DNA of 64,000 nucleotides from Pleomorphomonas sp. T1.2MG-36 (GCF_950100655.1 NZ_CATNLY010000012.1:558001-622000), one strand, 5' to 3'; shown: positions 34,455 to 45,240, counted from the stretch's first letter. Numbers and translations: made by a program. The notes: generated by a model not told the origin, from the sequence alone.

Positions 34455-37162
34455 ACGGACACCGCCTTCCACCACCCAAGAACCGTTGCCTGATCCAACG
34501 TCGGCACCGGGCCGGACGGCGCCGCCAGATATTCGGCAAGCGCCTTGCGGAAGGCGCGCGCAACCGGCCGGGCGTCCAGATCGGTCGCGACGTCGGCCGC
34601 GCAGAGGATGAGACGTCCCCGTCCGATCCTGGCCTCTGCGACCAGCATCAGATCGCGATTGGCGTTCCAGTCGTCGATGACCCGCACAATGGGTGCAAAG
34701 CCGACATCCGCCGTGTCGAAGGCCCGGCGGCGGTGGGTCAGCTCCCACCAGTGCCAGTCGGAATGGCTCGCTGTCGGGAAATGCTCGAAAAGCCGGTTGT
34801 CGGCTTCGACCAGCAGTCCGAGCGTATGAGGCGCCTGACCGCTGGTCCAGAGCGTGTTCCAGAAGGCGGCGGTATGTCCGAGGACGGCGTTCGGCTTCAT
34901 GGCCTCCGGCGGCGGTGATAGCACCAGCGTCTCGCCGTCGGCGACGCGCGCCAACGTGGCCTCGTCGAGCGTCTCGACAAGTGGCAGGACGGGGTCCGTG
35001 GCGACAGCGCCACCCATCACCCACAATCCCCAGCGATTGCGATAGTCGGTCCCCTCGAGCGTCAGCACGATGTCATAGCGAGCCGGCGCAGGACGTTCGG
35101 ACAGATCGATCTCGATGTCACCGAGCGTATGCAGGTATCCGCTTTCGAGCCGAAGGCCGTCGACATGTCCCTCATCCACCACGGTTCCACGATCGTCGCA
35201 GAGCTGCCAGACGATCGTCGGGTTTTCGAGTGCAGTCGGACCGAACTGCGCCAGTTGAACGGTCGCGACAAACCGTTCGCCCGCAATCTTCACAAAGCCG
35301 TCGGCCCGCAGGAGCGGCACGATCGGAGCGCAAAACTCGCGGAACTCCGCCGCATCGACATAGGGCTTTGGGTCCCAGAAGGCGTCGACAACACCGACGA
35401 GCGCCGTACCCTGGCCGGAAAAGTCCTGCAATCCAAGGAGTTGAGTTCCGGCCATGTCCGGCGTGCGTAGCGCCGCCTCGATCTCTTCCTTGTAGAGTTG
35501 GGTCTGCAACGCACCACTGGCCAGCATCATCCGTCGGGCGAGCGCGCCCCGCCCTTTCGCGGCGAGGTCGTCGCGCACCATCATGAAGTTGCGCGCCTCC
35601 AGAACGCCGCCGTACTTGCTGATTTCGGCAAGGTCGGGATAGACGCACCACTGACCGGTCTCGTGACTGACCAGCGCCATCGGAGCCGCGTCGACCCAGT
35701 CGCTCCAGTCGGTGCGCGTTTCTAGCGGCCGGGCGTTGAGGCGACCGTCAAGGCCCTCGCCCCAACGCTGGTTGCGCGGCTCGGGCTTCGAGATGTAGTC
35801 GGCCCGCTGGATGGTCGGCCAGCCGGACCCGCCGGTGTAGACGCGACGGTCGTCGCGGGCATGCCAGTCGTCGATGAAGCGTTCGAGGAAGGCGTGGACG
35901 CCTGATCCGTTCACCTCGTTGCCCACGCAGAGCATGACGAAACTCGGGTGATTTCCGTAGCTGGCGACGATGCGCTCCGCCTCGACGTGGATATAGCGGT
36001 CGAGGGCCGGATCGGCACCAAGCATCGGCCAGACCGGCGTCTCGACATGCAGCAGCATGCCGAGACGGTCGGCGACCTCGAAGGCGGCCTCCGGCGGGCA
36101 GTAGGAGTGATAGCGGATGTGATTGAGGCCGTAGGCCTTGGCGGTGCGGAAGACCTTCTCCCAACCCTCCGGATCGGTCGGCGGATAGCCGGTCAGCGGG
36201 AAGATGCAGCAGTCGAGCGTGCCACGCAGGAAGACGGGGCGGCCGTTGAGCTTCAGGCACCGGCCGTCCCGCACGAAGCTCCGGATGCCGAAGCTGGTCG
36301 CGCGCCGGTCGAGTTCGACACCGTCGCGCATCCAGCGAACCGTGAGCCGATGGACGACGGGCGAAAACTCGTCCCAGACGCCGGTCTCGGCGGGAAGGTC
36401 CGCGTCGATGGTAATCGGGGTGAAACCGCTTGAGACAACAATGGGTTTCCGGATGACGATCGGTTCGGCAACGCCCTCCAGGGCGAATTCGAGGACCAAC
36501 TGATCGTCGTGCGGGTCGCTCCAGAAGGACGGGAAGCGGTTGTCGGCATCGAAGGCATCGAGTTCGATCCTGACCGTCACGTGGCGGTCGGGCGCACGCA
36601 CGTCCAGCCGGGCGATCGATGCTCTGGCGGCCTCCACGCGCAGATAGCCGACGACGCCGTTCCAGTTGGTCTGCGTGTGATCGGTGTTCGAGTGGGCGAC
36701 GGCCTTCATCATGGCGCTGTCGCGAACGATGGCGTCACCAACGGCCTCGAAGCGGCCGTTGTCGATCATCATGACGATCCGGTGTTCGCCGGCACTCAGC
36801 GGACCGGCCATCATCCGCACCGCCGTGGACAAGCTCTCGTCCCGTCCGAGCTTGTAGCCGTCGAGCCAGATGTTGACCTCGCCGTGCGGCCGCTCCAGCG
36901 CGATGGTGAAGAAGTGGTCCTCCAAGCCCTCCGGAACGCTGAAGCTGCGCCCATACCAGGCCTTGCCCACATAGGGATGGCGGCGGCTGAGATGGGCCAT
37001 CGTCCGCGTCGTCGTCAGCGGCGTCTTGGCGGCTTCGTCGACGCTCCCAGGAAGGGCGATCGTGTCGTTCAGCCCGGAGACATGCCAGGCCTCCGCCTCG
37101 CCTCTGCCGGTCGGATCGAGCGCAAAGGACCATTGTCCCTCAAGGGGAATCGAAAACAGCAT
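34451..37162 (-). CDS. Glycoside hydrolase family 2 exo-glycosidase (cytoplasmic)
   Basis: A 903-residue GH2 enzyme without signal peptide, so intracellular. The N-terminal jelly roll contains KAWYGRSFSVPEG and HGEVNIWLDGYKLG. The TIM barrel carries LRGTLDCCIFPLTGYPP, the acid/base pair VGNEVNG and a likely nucleophile in SHETGQWCVYP. The last 170 residues look like a degenerate class-I glutamine-amidotransferase-like fold (HTLGLLVEADNRLFEHFP, GRGRLILCAADV). Specificity (beta-galactoside, beta-glucuronide or other) cannot be fixed. It lies between a sugar-binding protein gene and the ATPase gene, so it probably hydrolyses the imported substrate. Confidence 0.9.
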
Positions 37163-37224
37163 GTCGGCCTCTGGAAAAGGGCGGGCACCAGCGGCGCCCG
37201 CGGAGAGAGTTCCTGTCCGGTCGC

Positions 37225-38505
37225 TTACATCCGGGCTTCGATCTCGGCCTTTGCGCCCGCGAGGGCCTCATCGACGCTCATGACGTTGCGCGCGACGTTA
37301 TTGATCGCCGTTCCCATGGCGGTATAGGCGACGCTGTCGAGCGGGTTGAGGGTGAACGGCGTCATCTCCGCCTGCACGGGCGCGAACACCGCGTTGACGT
37401 TCTCGCCGCCGTAATAGGCGTCGGGCGCGTTCAGCCAGTCGGCCTTGCTTGCCGGCGTCCAGGCAGGATAGAGGTCGTCGCCCGAGAACTGCTGCTTCAG
37501 GCTCTCGTTGTCGGTGACCAGCCAGCGGACGAAGGCCCAGGCCGCTTCCTTGTTCTGCGAGCTCTTGAGAACGCCGAGATAGTCGCCGCCGCTATTGAAG
37601 GCGCGCTTGCCCTCGAAGGCGGGCGCCGAGGTCACGGACCACTTGCCCGCCTGGTCGGTGGCGTAGGCGCGCTTGAGCAGGCCGCCGAACCAGTTGCCGT
37701 AAAGCGCGGTCGTCAACTGGCCGCGCTGGAAGGCGCCCTGCCACTCCGGGCTCCAGGCCGAGAAGGGCGAAATCAGCCCCGCCTCGGAGGCTTCCTTCAC
37801 CTTCTCGAGCCCCGCCTTGAAGACGGGATGGTCGAGTTGCAGCTTGCCGTCGGCGCTGAAATAGCTGACGCCGGCCTGGGCCATCATGGCGCGGACGATT
37901 TCCTCACCGTTTCCGATGACCCAGCGCTGGTTCGGAACGACCAGCTTCTTGCCTTCGCGGATGAAGGCGTCCCAGTCGCTGAAGAGGTCCGCCACCGCCT
38001 TCGGGTCGGACGGCAGGCCGACCTCGGCGAAGATGTCCTGCCGATAGAACATGCCGCCCGGGCCGGTGTGCTTGGGCAGCGTGGTGATGCGGCCGTCGGG
38101 CAGCGTCGAGTTGGCGGCGGTGAACGGAGCGAAGTTGGCCATCAGCTCCTTGGCGCCGTAAGGCGCCTCGGCGAGGTCGACCCACTGATCCTTGTCCCGG
38201 AGAAGCGCCATCATGCCGATCTCGACGCAGGCGACGTCGGCGCCGTTGCCGCTCAGGAGCGCGCGCTGCACGGCGTTGAGATAGGCGTTGTTGGCCTGCG
38301 GGATGCCCTGCACGTTGACCTTGATGTTGGGATAGGCCGCATTGAAGGCCGGCAGCAGGGCCTGGAACGTTCGATCGTTGTTGGGCCAGGTCAGCACGCT
38401 GATGGAACCTGAGATGGTCCTGTCAGGCGCCTCCTGGGCATAGGCCGACGTCGAGGCCAACACGGCCAGCGCCGCCGCGGCGAGTATTCTCAGTCCCTTT
38501 GCCAT
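37225..38505 (-). CDS. Carbohydrate ABC transporter substrate-binding protein (CUT1)
   Basis: A 426-residue extracellular solute-binding protein of family 1. The signal peptide covers about 1-24 (ending STSAYAQ). Conserved points are ALLPAFNAAYPNIKVNVQGI, ADVACVEIGMMALL and GMFYRQDIFAEVGLPS. The C-terminal WTPASKADWLNAP and the final helices fit the group. GGAGGAGAG lies before the ATG at 38505, so the five-residue longer TTG start is rejected. Third gene of the importer operon. Substrate is a sugar or glycoside, unidentified. Confidence 0.93.
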   Translation of the reverse strand: MAKGLRILAAAALAVLASTSAYAQEAPDRTISGSISVLTWPNNDRTFQALLPAFNAAYPNIKVNVQGIPQANNAYLNAVQRALLSGNGADVACVEIGMMALLRDKDQWVDLAEAPYGAKELMANFAPFTAANSTLPDGRITTLPKHTGPGGMFYRQDIFAEVGLPSDPKAVADLFSDWDAFIREGKKLVVPNQRWVIGNGEEIVRAMMAQAGVSYFSADGKLQLDHPVFKAGLEKVKEASEAGLISPFSAWSPEWQGAFQRGQLTTALYGNWFGGLLKRAYATDQAGKWSVTSAPAFEGKRAFNSGGDYLGVLKSSQNKEAAWAFVRWLVTDNESLKQQFSGDDLYPAWTPASKADWLNAPDAYYGGENVNAVFAPVQAEMTPFTLNPLDSVAYTAMGTAINNVARNVMSVDEALAGAKAEIEARM

Positions 38506-38569
38506 TGTTCTCTCCTCCACTTGAATCGGCTGCCGGGGCGTTTCTCCTGCCGTCCGCGACGCGACCGCC

Positions 38570-39424
38570 TTATTTCACCGAGCCCGATGTCAGGCCGGCG
38601 ATGAACTGCCTGCTCAACAGCGCAAACAGCACGAACACGGGAACGAGCCCCATCAGCGTCGCCAGCATGACCGCCGGCATGTCCGAGTAATGCGTGGTCG
38701 ACAGCGTCGTAAGCGCCAGCGGGACGGTGAACTTGGTTCCGTCGCCGAGAACCACCAGGGGCAGCTGGAAGTCGTTCCACGTGCTGATCAGCGTCCAGAC
38801 CGCCAGCGCGGCCAGTCCCGGCCGGATGATCGGAACAACGACGAAGAAGAACACCGCGATGCCGCCGGCGCCGTCCATCTCCGCCGCTTCGTAGAGTTCG
38901 CGCGGAACGGTCGAGCCGACATAGGTGTACATCCAGACGACGCCGAATCCCGACGCCACCGCAGGCACGATCAGCGGCCAGAAGGTGTTGAGCCAGCCGA
39001 TGGCATTCATTTGCAGGAAAAAGGGAATGAGGGCCAGCGACGGCGGGAAGAACAAGGTGGCGAACGTCACCACCAGCAACGTCTTGTGACCGGGCGCACG
39101 CGTGTAGCGCGACAGCCCGTAGCCGGCGAGCGAACTCACCAGCACCAGTCCCGCCGTCTTCGGCAGGGCCACGGCAAGGCTGTTGAGGATCGGCCGGAAC
39201 GGCGGGAAGACGTTGGCGATGTTGGCATAGTTCTGAACGATATTGTCGCCGAACCACAGGGGCGGTGGAAACTGGAAGACTTCGTTCAGCGTCCGTGTCG
39301 CGAAGACCGCCGTCAGATAGATCGGCAGCAGGAAGAACAGCGACAACAGACCCAGCGCCGCCGTCACGCCGATGTTGAAGCGCTTCTCGCGATTGGACAT
39401 GCGCCCGAGGATGCCTTTGCTCAT
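38570..39424 (-). CDS. Carbohydrate ABC transporter permease (MalG-like)
   Basis: A 284-residue inner-membrane permease with six predicted helices. The EAA motif ELYEAAEMDGAGGIAVFFFVVVP marks the ATPase-docking loop (quoted core: EAAEMDGAGG). The N-terminus carries a basic MSKGILGRMSNREKR tail and the C-terminus ends GLTSGSVK, usual for MalG-type subunits. It overlaps the preceding permease by 4 bp (ATGA). Works with the MalF-like subunit, the binding protein downstream and the ATPase after the GH2 gene. Confidence 0.94.
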   Translation of the reverse strand: MSKGILGRMSNREKRFNIGVTAALGLLSLFFLLPIYLTAVFATRTLNEVFQFPPPLWFGDNIVQNYANIANVFPPFRPILNSLAVALPKTAGLVLVSSLAGYGLSRYTRAPGHKTLLVVTFATLFFPPSLALIPFFLQMNAIGWLNTFWPLIVPAVASGFGVVWMYTYVGSTVPRELYEAAEMDGAGGIAVFFFVVVPIIRPGLAALAVWTLISTWNDFQLPLVVLGDGTKFTVPLALTTLSTTHYSDMPAVMLATLMGLVPVFVLFALLSRQFIAGLTSGSVK

Positions 39425-40341
39425 GCTCCCTCTCCCGCTTTGGTGCGGCGCATGAGGCCCCTGTAGACCAGCGTAAGGACGACGACTGCCGCGAAGATGT
39501 ACCAGGACACGGCGGAGCCGAGACCGAAATTGAGCTGGGTGAAGGCGGTGGCGTAAAGATACATGCCGACCGTGGTGGCACTGTTGTTCGTGCCGCCGAG
39601 GCCCTGCGTCAGCACGAAGGGCTCGTCGAACATCTGCAATCCGCCGAGCGTCGCGGTGATGACCGCAAAGGCGATGGATGGCATCAGCAGCGGCAGCGTG
39701 ATCCGGGACAGGATCGCCCAGCGACCGACGCCGTCCATGCGCGCCGCCTCATAAATGTCGCGCGAGATCGACTGCAGGCCGGCGAGGAAAATGATGATGT
39801 ACCATCCGGTCCAGCGCCAAATGACCAGAAGGACGACCAGCGGCTTGATCCAGACCTCCGACCCGAGCCAGTCGAAATAGCTCGGGGTGCCGGTCACGGC
39901 CCCCGTCAAGAGATTCACGAGCCCGCCGTTGGCCGAGAAGAACAGGCGCAGCACCACCGCCGCGATCGCAGGCGCCACCAGAAGCGGCACCAGAAACACC
40001 ATGCGGAAATAGGTTTTGCCGGCGGCGACATACTCGTTGATGGCGACCGAGAGGGCCAGGGCAAGCGAGATCGTCAGGAGGGTCGACCAGAACCACAGGT
40101 AGATGGTGTTGGCCACCGCCTTCTGGAACACCGGATCGTGGAGGGCACGGACGTAGTTTTGAAGGCCGACGAAGACCGGGGAACCAAAGCCATCCCAACG
40201 CGAGAAGCCGAGGTAGAAGGAGAACACCACCGGGAAGACGGAGAAGGCCAGGAAAATGGTGAAGAACGGCAGCACCGAGATATAGAAGGCGCTGTTGCGC
40301 CGCCACTGGGAAGCTGGTGTTCGGCTTACCGTTTCAACCAT
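39421..40341 (-). CDS. Carbohydrate ABC transporter permease (MalF-like)
   Basis: A 306-residue permease, first gene of the operon. Hydrophobic helices are spread over residues 17-300, with the periplasmic FSRWDGFGSPVFVGLQNY loop characteristic of CUT1 MalF-type subunits. The EAA loop reads EAARMDGVGRWAILSRITLP. GGGAGGGG lies about 7 nt before the ATG at 40341. Upstream lies 1.17 kb without a recognisable gene, which includes the operon's promoter region. No dedicated LacI/DeoR-type regulator gene is adjacent. Confidence 0.94.
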   Translation of the reverse strand: MVETVSRTPASQWRRNSAFYISVLPFFTIFLAFSVFPVVFSFYLGFSRWDGFGSPVFVGLQNYVRALHDPVFQKAVANTIYLWFWSTLLTISLALALSVAINEYVAAGKTYFRMVFLVPLLVAPAIAAVVLRLFFSANGGLVNLLTGAVTGTPSYFDWLGSEVWIKPLVVLLVIWRWTGWYIIIFLAGLQSISRDIYEAARMDGVGRWAILSRITLPLLMPSIAFAVITATLGGLQMFDEPFVLTQGLGGTNNSATTVGMYLYATAFTQLNFGLGSAVSWYIFAAVVVLTLVYRGLMRRTKAGEGA

Positions 40342-41508
40342 ATGGCGCCCCTCCCGAGACCTCGGATCTCATAGACACTGCGATGCGATGACGCACCGTT
40401 CGCGCGGCCTTCTCCGAGCCGTCAGTCACCGCCGCGATAGACCGGGACTCGCCGTTTCAGACCTTCGAGCCCCGCAAAGCTTGATCCACAGCAACGGTTC
40501 ACCGAAGCTTGCGACCAAGCGAGGGCGCTTGATCGCAGTGTCGACGTTCTTCTTTAAGCGAATCCCGGAGCAGCTGGAATGACGTAAACACTGAGCGGCA
40601 TGGATGATTCTATGGGGCCGCGCGACCTAGCTTGCGACTCTGGCGGACCAAGCCCCCTGAGCCGGCGACGGCAACGATAAGGCTGGCAGATCCTTGATCA
40701 CCCCCTTTCCGGAGCGGATCTCCCTCGGCATGCGTTTGACGGCAAAGCTCGACATGACCTGAAAGCCTAGGCAAATCATGCAATGCGAGCAGCGGACCAT
40801 CCTCAGCCGATCGAGCGAGCGTCCACGAGGAACACAAGCTGTTCCCACACGGCGCGCCCATCATCTACGGCCTCTGGGGCTGAAATCAGATAGCCCCTCC
40901 AAGCCGACAGCGAGTGCATGGCAAGCGGCAAAATTGAGAAATGGTCGGTCTTGCCGGAGTTGTCGCGATGGTCTCTTCTGGATGGACCTGGAGTGCGGAG
41001 GAGCGCCCTCGGGTCGCCGATAACGGCGGTCGGCGCGCACATGAGATCAACGACCGCGCCAAACCGGCGTCGGACGGACCGGCCAGCGGTTTTGACGTTA
41101 CGGAGAGATCGACTCGTCCCATGGTGGGTTTCCTCGCTCCGCAGCCCGAGATGGACCTGCATTCGAGCACCAGACCTGCCGCTTTGGCAGGACAGGCGAA
41201 GCGATGGTCTGCATGGAGTATCCTCTGACATCAGGGCATCGCGTCAGAGGATGAGGAGTAATCGACCTAGAGCTCTTCAGGGGCGCGATCCAGCGCGCCG
41301 CCGCGCCCCGCAGTCCAAACCGGCTGAACGATGAGCCCCCGATCGAGCCCTTCGCCAAGCGATGCCGGGCGGTCGCCCGCACGTTCAATGCTGCCGATAG
41401 CGGCGCCTCCGCCAAGCCGGCGGAAGCTCGGGGGCCGGGACCGGCTCCGTTCTGGAGTCCCCCCCTCTTACGATGGCGAACTCCAGACGATCTCCCCGTT
41501 GCCCGTTT
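40342..41508. other. Gene-poor 1.17-kb region upstream of the sugar transporter operon
   Basis: Several short frames exist on both strands but none has a recognisable domain, a good ribosome site or convincing codon bias, so I call no gene. The part nearest the operon (40342-40600) must hold its promoter and contains the dyad CAAGCG-AGGG-CGCTTG. The remainder, about 40600-41470, may be a decayed gene. Confidence 0.5.
40516..40531. promoter_or_regulatory. Palindrome upstream of sugar transporter operon
   Basis: CAAGCG, spacer AGGG, CGCTTG: a perfect 16-bp interrupted dyad about 175 bp before the first permease gene. Size and symmetry suit a LacI-type operator. No regulator gene is adjacent, so this is only a candidate. 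Confidence 0.35.
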
Positions 41509-41754
41509 TCATTCCCTGTCGAGCGGCTCGACGCCAGCAGCCGATCCGTCACCGGCAATTCGGATCTTCTCCACCTTGGCTTCGGCCGCCTTCAGCAGAC
41601 CGTCGCAATGCTTGCGAAGCGCATCGCCACGTTCATAGATGGAAATGCTCTCCTCAAGCGGCACCGAACCCTGTTCGAGGCGGGCGACGATGCCTTCGAG
41701 TTCCTTCAGGGCCTGCTCGAAGCTGAGGTTGCTGACGTCGATGGCGTTGGTCAT
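41509..41754 (-). CDS. xseB: Exodeoxyribonuclease VII small subunit
   Basis: An 81-residue protein with the XseB signature [26 protein letters not shown] (core quoted as [12 protein letters not shown]) and [15 protein letters not shown]. It binds XseA to form exonuclease VII, which degrades single-stranded DNA. In Hyphomicrobiales it usually lies between an HDAC-like gene and dxs. Here both are more than 8 kb away on the window and the order suggests an inversion. XseA is not in the window. Confidence 0.95.
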   Translation of the reverse strand: MTNAIDVSNLSFEQALKELEGIVARLEQGSVPLEESISIYERGDALRKHCDGLLKAAEAKVEKIRIAGDGSAAGVEPLDRE

Positions 41755-41774
41755 TCTCGGCTGCCTTTCGTCGG

Positions 41775-42383
41775 TCAGGGATAGAGGCGGGTGCGCGTCC
41801 AGCCACCATTGCCGTCGGGCAGGAAGCGGACGCGGTCATGCAGGCGGAACAACCCATCGCGCCAGAACTCGATGGCGGTCGGCGCGATGCGCAAGCCTGA
41901 CCAATGGTCGGGGCGCGGCACGGCGCCGACGCCGAACTTCAAGCCCCATTCGGCAACCGCCTTCTCGAGCGCGAAGCGGCTTTCGAGCGGGCGGGATTGC
42001 TTGGACGCCCAGGCGCCGATGCGACTGCCGCGATCGCGGCTCTGGAAATAGGCATCCGCCTCGTCCTTCGACACCTCGGAAACGTCGCCGCGTATGCGGA
42101 TCTGCCGCTTGAGGCTCTTCCAGTGAAACAGCAGTGCTGCCTTGCGGCTCTTCAGGATCTGCTCGCCCTTGGCAGAGCCGAAGTTGGTGTAGAAGACGAA
42201 GCCGCGCTCGTCGAACCCCTTCAGCAGCACCATGCGCGCGTCCGGCATGCCATCTTCGTCGACAGTGGCGAGCGCCATGGCGTTGGGGTCGTTCGGTTCG
42301 CTCTTTTCGGCGTCCTTCATCCAGCTGACGAACAACTGGTACGGTTCTGACGCTCCGGTGAAATCTGGCTCGGAACTGGACAT
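41775..42383 (-). CDS. pdxH: Pyridoxamine 5'-phosphate oxidase
   Basis: A 202-residue FMN enzyme oxidising pyridoxamine- or pyridoxine-phosphate to PLP. Visible are [23 protein letters not shown] and [13 protein letters not shown] in the FMN-binding barrel, [16 protein letters not shown], and the C-terminal RLYP end universal to PdxH. ATG at 42383 gives the normal length. The next gene, xseB, follows after 20 bp. A DnaJ-like gene is divergent, an arrangement found in other Hyphomicrobiales. Confidence 0.95.
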   Translation of the reverse strand: MSSSEPDFTGASEPYQLFVSWMKDAEKSEPNDPNAMALATVDEDGMPDARMVLLKGFDERGFVFYTNFGSAKGEQILKSRKAALLFHWKSLKRQIRIRGDVSEVSKDEADAYFQSRDRGSRIGAWASKQSRPLESRFALEKAVAEWGLKFGVGAVPRPDHWSGLRIAPTAIEFWRDGLFRLHDRVRFLPDGNGGWTRTRLYP

Positions 42384-42504
42384 GTCTCGTCGACGCCTCG
42401 TCATGCTGGCTGGCCGGCGGCCAGATTCGGGCAAGCGTTCGGACGGCATATAGCCACATCCCGGCTGGCGACAACCTCTTGGGCGCCTGCCCCCTGAAAA
42501 GATT

Positions 42505-42531
42505 TTGTCAAAGTCGTCCGACCCGTATAAT
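42505..42531 (+). promoter_or_regulatory. Promoter-like element upstream of the DnaJ-like gene
   Basis: TTGTCA at 42505-42510 and a perfect TATAAT at 42526-42531 are separated by 15 nt. The short spacer weakens the match, but TATAAT is rare in such GC-rich DNA. It lies about 95 bp before the DnaJ-like start. Confidence 0.45.
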
Positions 42532-42627
42532 GGCACACTCTGGAACGGAACGTGATCGGGCATTACATGCTTGGCAGAACCTTGGCGCCATTGGGCGCCA
42601 TCATCCATTTGAAGAGGGCCAACCAGC

Positions 42628-43620
42628 ATGCGTGATCCGTATGAGGTCCTGGGCGTGCCCAGGAGCGCGGACGAAGCGACGATCAAGAAGGCTTACCGCA
42701 AGCTCGCCAAGCAGCACCACCCGGACGCCAACAAGAACGATCCGCGCTCCAAGGAGCGCTTTGCCGAGCTGAACTCGGCCTATGAGATCGTGGGCGACAA
42801 GGACAAGCGCCGCCAGTTCGACGCCGGCGAGATCGACGCCGATGGCAAGCCGCGATTCACTGGTTTCGAAGGCTTCGGCGGTGCGGGCGGCATGGGCGGC
42901 GGGTTCCGCCAGGCCGGCGGCCGGCCGACCGACGACATCCTGCACGACATCTTCGGCGATGCCTTCGCCAACTTTGGCGGTGGTGCCGCTCGCGGTGGAC
43001 GCGGAAGCCGGCGTGGCGGCGGATTCTCGGGATTTGAAGGCTTCGCGAACGCCGGCGCAGCCGGCCCGGGCGCGGGTGCCGCAGGATCGACCAAGGGTGC
43101 CGACGTCATGGTGACGGCGCGCGTCCGCCTCGAAGACATCGTCGGCTCGGGCAAGGTGCGCATCACCCTGCCGAACGGCAAGTCGCTCGACGCCAAGATA
43201 CCCTCCGGTTTCGAGCCCGGCCAGCAGCTTCGTCTCAAAGGCCAGGGCAGCGAAGGCACGCCGCCGGGCGACGCCATCGCCATTCTCGTCTACGAACCGC
43301 ACGCCCTGTTCCGGCCCGACGGCTACAACCTGCGCCTCGACCTGCCGGTCACACTCGATGAGGCGGTGCTGGGCGGCAAGGTGCGGGTGCCGACGCTCGA
43401 GGGCGCCGTCGACATGACCATTCCGGCCGGCGTCACCGGTTCGAAGGCTTTCCGTCTGCGCGGCAAGGGCCTGCCCGACAAGAAGGGTGTTCGGGGCGAT
43501 ATCTTCGTCACGCCGCGCATCGTACTGCCGGATGGCGCCGACGCCGGCCTCGAAAAGCTGATGGAGCGTTGGCGCGAGGTGCGCCCCTACGACGTACGCG
43601 GGCCGGAATTCTCTTCATGA
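42628..43620 (+). CDS. DnaJ-like co-chaperone (CbpA type, no zinc finger)
   Basis: A 330-residue J-domain protein. J domain about 1-65 with the HPD tripeptide in [12 protein letters not shown] long Gly/Phe-rich linker (about 75-150, including [14 protein letters not shown]) follows. The substrate-binding DnaJ C-terminal region starts with [20 protein letters not shown] and ends near the C-terminus. The CxxCxGxG zinc-finger repeats of true DnaJ are absent, so it is CbpA-like. It stimulates DnaK ATPase and overlaps the following DUF1499 gene by ATGA. Confidence 0.93.
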   Translation: MRDPYEVLGVPRSADEATIKKAYRKLAKQHHPDANKNDPRSKERFAELNSAYEIVGDKDKRRQFDAGEIDADGKPRFTGFEGFGGAGGMGGGFRQAGGRPTDDILHDIFGDAFANFGGGAARGGRGSRRGGGFSGFEGFANAGAAGPGAGAAGSTKGADVMVTARVRLEDIVGSGKVRITLPNGKSLDAKIPSGFEPGQQLRLKGQGSEGTPPGDAIAILVYEPHALFRPDGYNLRLDLPVTLDEAVLGGKVRVPTLEGAVDMTIPAGVTGSKAFRLRGKGLPDKKGVRGDIFVTPRIVLPDGADAGLEKLMERWREVRPYDVRGPEFSS

Positions 43621-44399
43621 GCCGCCTGCCCCCGCTGCCATTGCCGCCGGCGCGCGGTGCCCGTACCGCGCGTTTCGTCGCCAGCCTCGCCTTCATGGTG
43701 ATGATGGTGGGGATCGTCTCCCGCCATCTCGATCTGATATCGAGTGGCACCATGTACGTGGCGGTCGGCACCGGCCTCGTGCTCGGCCTCGCGGCATTCG
43801 GTGTGCTGGCGATGACCATCCGCGACGTCTGGCAAGAGGGACGAGGCGGTGCCGACAGCGCATTCGGCACTCTGCTGCTGATCATTGCCGCTTTCTCGCC
43901 ACTGATCGGCGCGGCTGCGGCCTATGTGGCCTACCCGGCCATAGACAGCGTTTCGACCGACACGGACGATCCGCCCGCCACCCCGGCCGGCTTTTCGCAA
44001 GTGGTCCTGCCGATCGATCTGCGCGCCGCTCCCAGCGAAGCGGCGGCCTTGCAGGAGGACGCCTATCCGGACCTGACGACGCAAGCCGCCGACCTTTCCA
44101 CGGTCGAGGCCTATGCGCTGGCCCGACAGACCATCGACGATCTCGGCTGGGTGATCCGACTGGCCGAGGAGCCCGACACCGAGGCGGCGAGCGGCCGCAT
44201 CGAGGCCGAGGCCCGATCGCTGGTGCTCGGCACGCAGGAAGACGTCGTCGTCCGCATTCGCCCCGGCGACAGCGGCAGCCGCATCGACGTTCGATCCTTG
44301 AGCCGGATCGCCATGCCCGACCTTGGCGAGAACGCCCGCCACGTCGGCGACTTCATCGCCCGGTTCGGCGATGTGTCGCGGCGACAGGCGGCCAACTGA
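43617..44399 (+). CDS. DUF1499 family membrane protein
   Basis: A 260-residue protein with three or so N-terminal hydrophobic helices (about 23-45, 48-70, 82-105). A soluble DUF1499 domain follows: AYPDLTTQAADLSTVEAYAL, LGWVIRLAEEPDTEAASGRIEA and the core DVVVRIRPGDSGSRIDVRS. Function of DUF1499 is unknown. The ATG overlaps the DnaJ-like stop, so translation is coupled. It converges on the MBL-fold gene with only one base between stops. Confidence 0.85.
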   Translation: MSRLPPLPLPPARGARTARFVASLAFMVMMVGIVSRHLDLISSGTMYVAVGTGLVLGLAAFGVLAMTIRDVWQEGRGGADSAFGTLLLIIAAFSPLIGAAAAYVAYPAIDSVSTDTDDPPATPAGFSQVVLPIDLRAAPSEAAALQEDAYPDLTTQAADLSTVEAYALARQTIDDLGWVIRLAEEPDTEAASGRIEAEARSLVLGTQEDVVVRIRPGDSGSRIDVRSLSRIAMPDLGENARHVGDFIARFGDVSRRQAAN

Positions 44400-44400
44400 C

Positions 44401-45240
44401 TCAGCTTCGGCCCAGCCGGCCCTCCCTCGTCCTGACGAGGCCACGGTCCTCCAGCCAGTCGGCGTGAGCCTTGACCGACAGCGCCGCCGCCCCGGCCAAC
44501 GCCGGATCGAGACCGATGTAGACGGCGGCGACGATCTCTTCGATGGTTCGTTCCTTGCCATCGAGCGCCCGCAGGATAGCCGCCTCGCGTCCTTCCCGAT
44601 GGCGTTTGAGTTCGGCCACCCGGAACGGGCCGTCGACCACAGGACCGCCGTGCCCGGGCAGGTAGATGTGCGCCCCGATGGCTGCGAGACGATCGAGGGA
44701 CGCCATGTAGTCGGCCATGCTTCCATCCGGAGGCACGACGACACTGGTCGACCAGGCCATGACATGGTCGCCGGAGAACAGCAGGTCCAGCCCGGCAAGG
44801 TCGTAGCAAAGATGCCCCGCCGTATGTCCTGGTGTGGCAACGGTTCTGAGAGATCCGACCTCCGTCTCCACCACCTCGCCGTCGGCCAGCACCCGGTCCG
44901 GCCGATAGAACGAACGCGTGGCGTCGGGCGCGGCGCCGATCACCTCGGCCCCGGTCAACGCGGACAGGCGGCGCGCGGCCCCGGCGTGGTCGGCGTGACC
45001 GTGGGACACGACGATCCGCCGGACCGGTGCGCCAGCGACCGCCAGAAGGTCCGATATGTGGTCCTCGTCGTCGGGACCGGGATCAATGACCGTGATCTCT
45101 CGCTCGCCCAGCAGATAGCAGTTGGTCCCACGGTAGGTCAGCGGCCCGCCGTTGCGGGCCGTCAGCCGGCGGAGGCTCTTGGCGACCGGTTCGGCGACGC
45201 CATATGCCGGCCCGTACTCAAGGGCAATATCGTCGCTCAC
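44401..45240 (-). CDS. MBL-fold metallo-hydrolase (LACTB2-like)
   Basis: A 279-residue metallo-beta-lactamase fold protein. The metal site SHGHADHAGAA gives the HxHxDH motif, with further ligands in ATPGHTAGHLCYD, FSGDHVM and a C-terminal LPGHGGPVVD. The start TYRGTNCYLLG and the final winged-helix-like domain AVYIGLDPALAGAAALSVKAH match LACTB2-like hydrolases, some of which are endoribonucleases or thioesterases. Substrate not known. Confidence 0.9.
   Translation of the reverse strand: MSDDIALEYGPAYGVAEPVAKSLRRLTARNGGPLTYRGTNCYLLGEREITVIDPGPDDEDHISDLLAVAGAPVRRIVVSHGHADHAGAARRLSALTGAEVIGAAPDATRSFYRPDRVLADGEVVETEVGSLRTVATPGHTAGHLCYDLAGLDLLFSGDHVMAWSTSVVVPPDGSMADYMASLDRLAAIGAHIYLPGHGGPVVDGPFRVAELKRHREGREAAILRALDGKERTIEEIVAAVYIGLDPALAGAAALSVKAHADWLEDRGLVRTREGRLGRS

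Noticed and set aside
40600..41470. Several short frames on both strands in the gene-poor gap
   Set aside because: None has a domain, good ribosome site or consistent codon bias, so no gene is called.
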